5,126 bases of DNA, taken from assembly GCA_011605835.1 (NCBI GenBank), contig JAAOZJ010000065.1:1-5126 (forward strand), given 5' to 3'. Shown piece by piece: positions 4,761 to 5,126 of this stretch. How positions within the stretch are numbered: position 1 is the first letter of the stretch; each line of letters starts with the position of its first letter. The stretch is from Thermoproteota archaeon (GTDB lineage: Archaea; Thermoproteota; Methanomethylicia; Nezhaarchaeales; WYZ-LMO8). The notes beneath the pieces were generated by a model, which saw nothing but the letters and a program-made list of their open reading frames with translations, made no database searches and was not told where the DNA came from. Position numbers and translations under genes: made by a program.

Positions 4761-5126
4761 GTGAAGGGTCTGTACATATCGCTTGACGGAGTAGATGGAG
4801 CCGGTTCCACTACTCACACGAAACTGCTTACGGAATGGTTAGCGTCGAGGGGCTTGAAGGCCTTCGCTACTAAAGAGCCCACGAGCGGTAGGATAGGCTC
4901 GCTGATCCGGGACTACTTGCTTGACGAAGGGGTCCACCCGGCCGTGGACGCGCTCCTCTTCGCGGCGGATCGCGTCGAGCACTCGGTGCTGATAAGGAAG
5001 CTCTTAAATGAGGGTGTCATAGTCGTGTCGGACAGGTCGATCATATCATCCCTCGCCTATCAGCAAGCTCAGGGCTTAGAGCTCGGCTGGTTAATCGAGA
5101 TAAACAAATACTCTCTAAAGCCCGAC
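4761..5126 (+). CDS. tmk: thymidylate kinase with unusual P-loop, N-terminal 122 residues (cut by window edge)
   Basis: dTMP kinase makes dTDP from dTMP and ATP for DNA synthesis; cytosolic. Seen: first strand GLYISLDGVDGAG (3-15), EPTSGRIGSLIRDYL (40-54) in the place of the usual EP(T/G)G segment, ALLFAADRVEH (64-74) as in the family, and VVSDRSIISSLAYQ (88-101) where relatives have DRY. NKYSLKPD at the cut matches the segment before the lid. Family length is about 190-215, so roughly 60% is present. The P-loop reads GVDGAGSTT: the lysine of GxxxxGK[ST] is Ser16. The start is GTG 4761, because homology begins at residue 3; an upstream in-frame UUG (4713) would add 16 residues unlike the family. 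The Shine-Dalgarno site is weak. The family is clear, but catalytic competence is uncertain because of the P-loop. Confidence 0.93.
   Translation, partial: MKGLYISLDGVDGAGSTTHTKLLTEWLASRGLKAFATKEPTSGRIGSLIRDYLLDEGVHPAVDALLFAADRVEHSVLIRKLLNEGVIVVSDRSIISSLAYQQAQGLELGWLIEINKYSLKPD

Overview
The window looks like chromosomal DNA of a thermophilic archaeon, probably of the TACK group (Crenarchaeota/Korarchaeota-like). This is inferred from gene content: CDC48/VAT ATPase, the archaeal EF1A exchange factor aEF1B, a geranylgeranyl reductase for isoprenoid lipids, archaeal Pth2 and TruD. GUG and UUG starts dominate, Shine-Dalgarno sites match the archaeal 16S tail, and the usable promoters are TATA-like. 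I cannot name the species.

Left half (1-2704) is all minus strand. In transcription order it holds a geranylgeranyl reductase, a 58-residue double zinc ribbon that is too short for ordinary ORF calling, aEF1B, then after a 123-nt gap the N-terminal 302 residues of CDC48, which runs off the left edge. The first three genes are packed (8-nt overlap, then a 15-nt gap) and look like one operon joining lipid and translation functions. A 50-nt divergent gap (2705-2754) separates them from the plus-strand genes.

Right half is plus strand. pth2 (peptidyl-tRNA hydrolase) overlaps truD (tRNA pseudouridine synthase) by one base, forming a tRNA-maintenance pair. The 351 bases from 4410 to 4760 have no credible protein gene. 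They contain a TATA-like box 26 nt before a G that begins a strongly structured region (about 4503-4680). tmk (thymidylate kinase) follows, cut by the right edge.

The main discovery candidate is this structured region. By hand it folds into hairpins carrying three, arguably four, kink-turns of the same design (three-nt bulge, tandem G-A pairs, GGG:CCC stem), two of them nested head to tail in 32 nt. It lacks an ACA box, a full C/D box pair and the RNase P core motifs that I could look for. It may be an unrecognised L7Ae-binding non-coding RNA or a structured leader of tmk. The second oddity is that this tmk lacks the P-loop lysine (serine instead).
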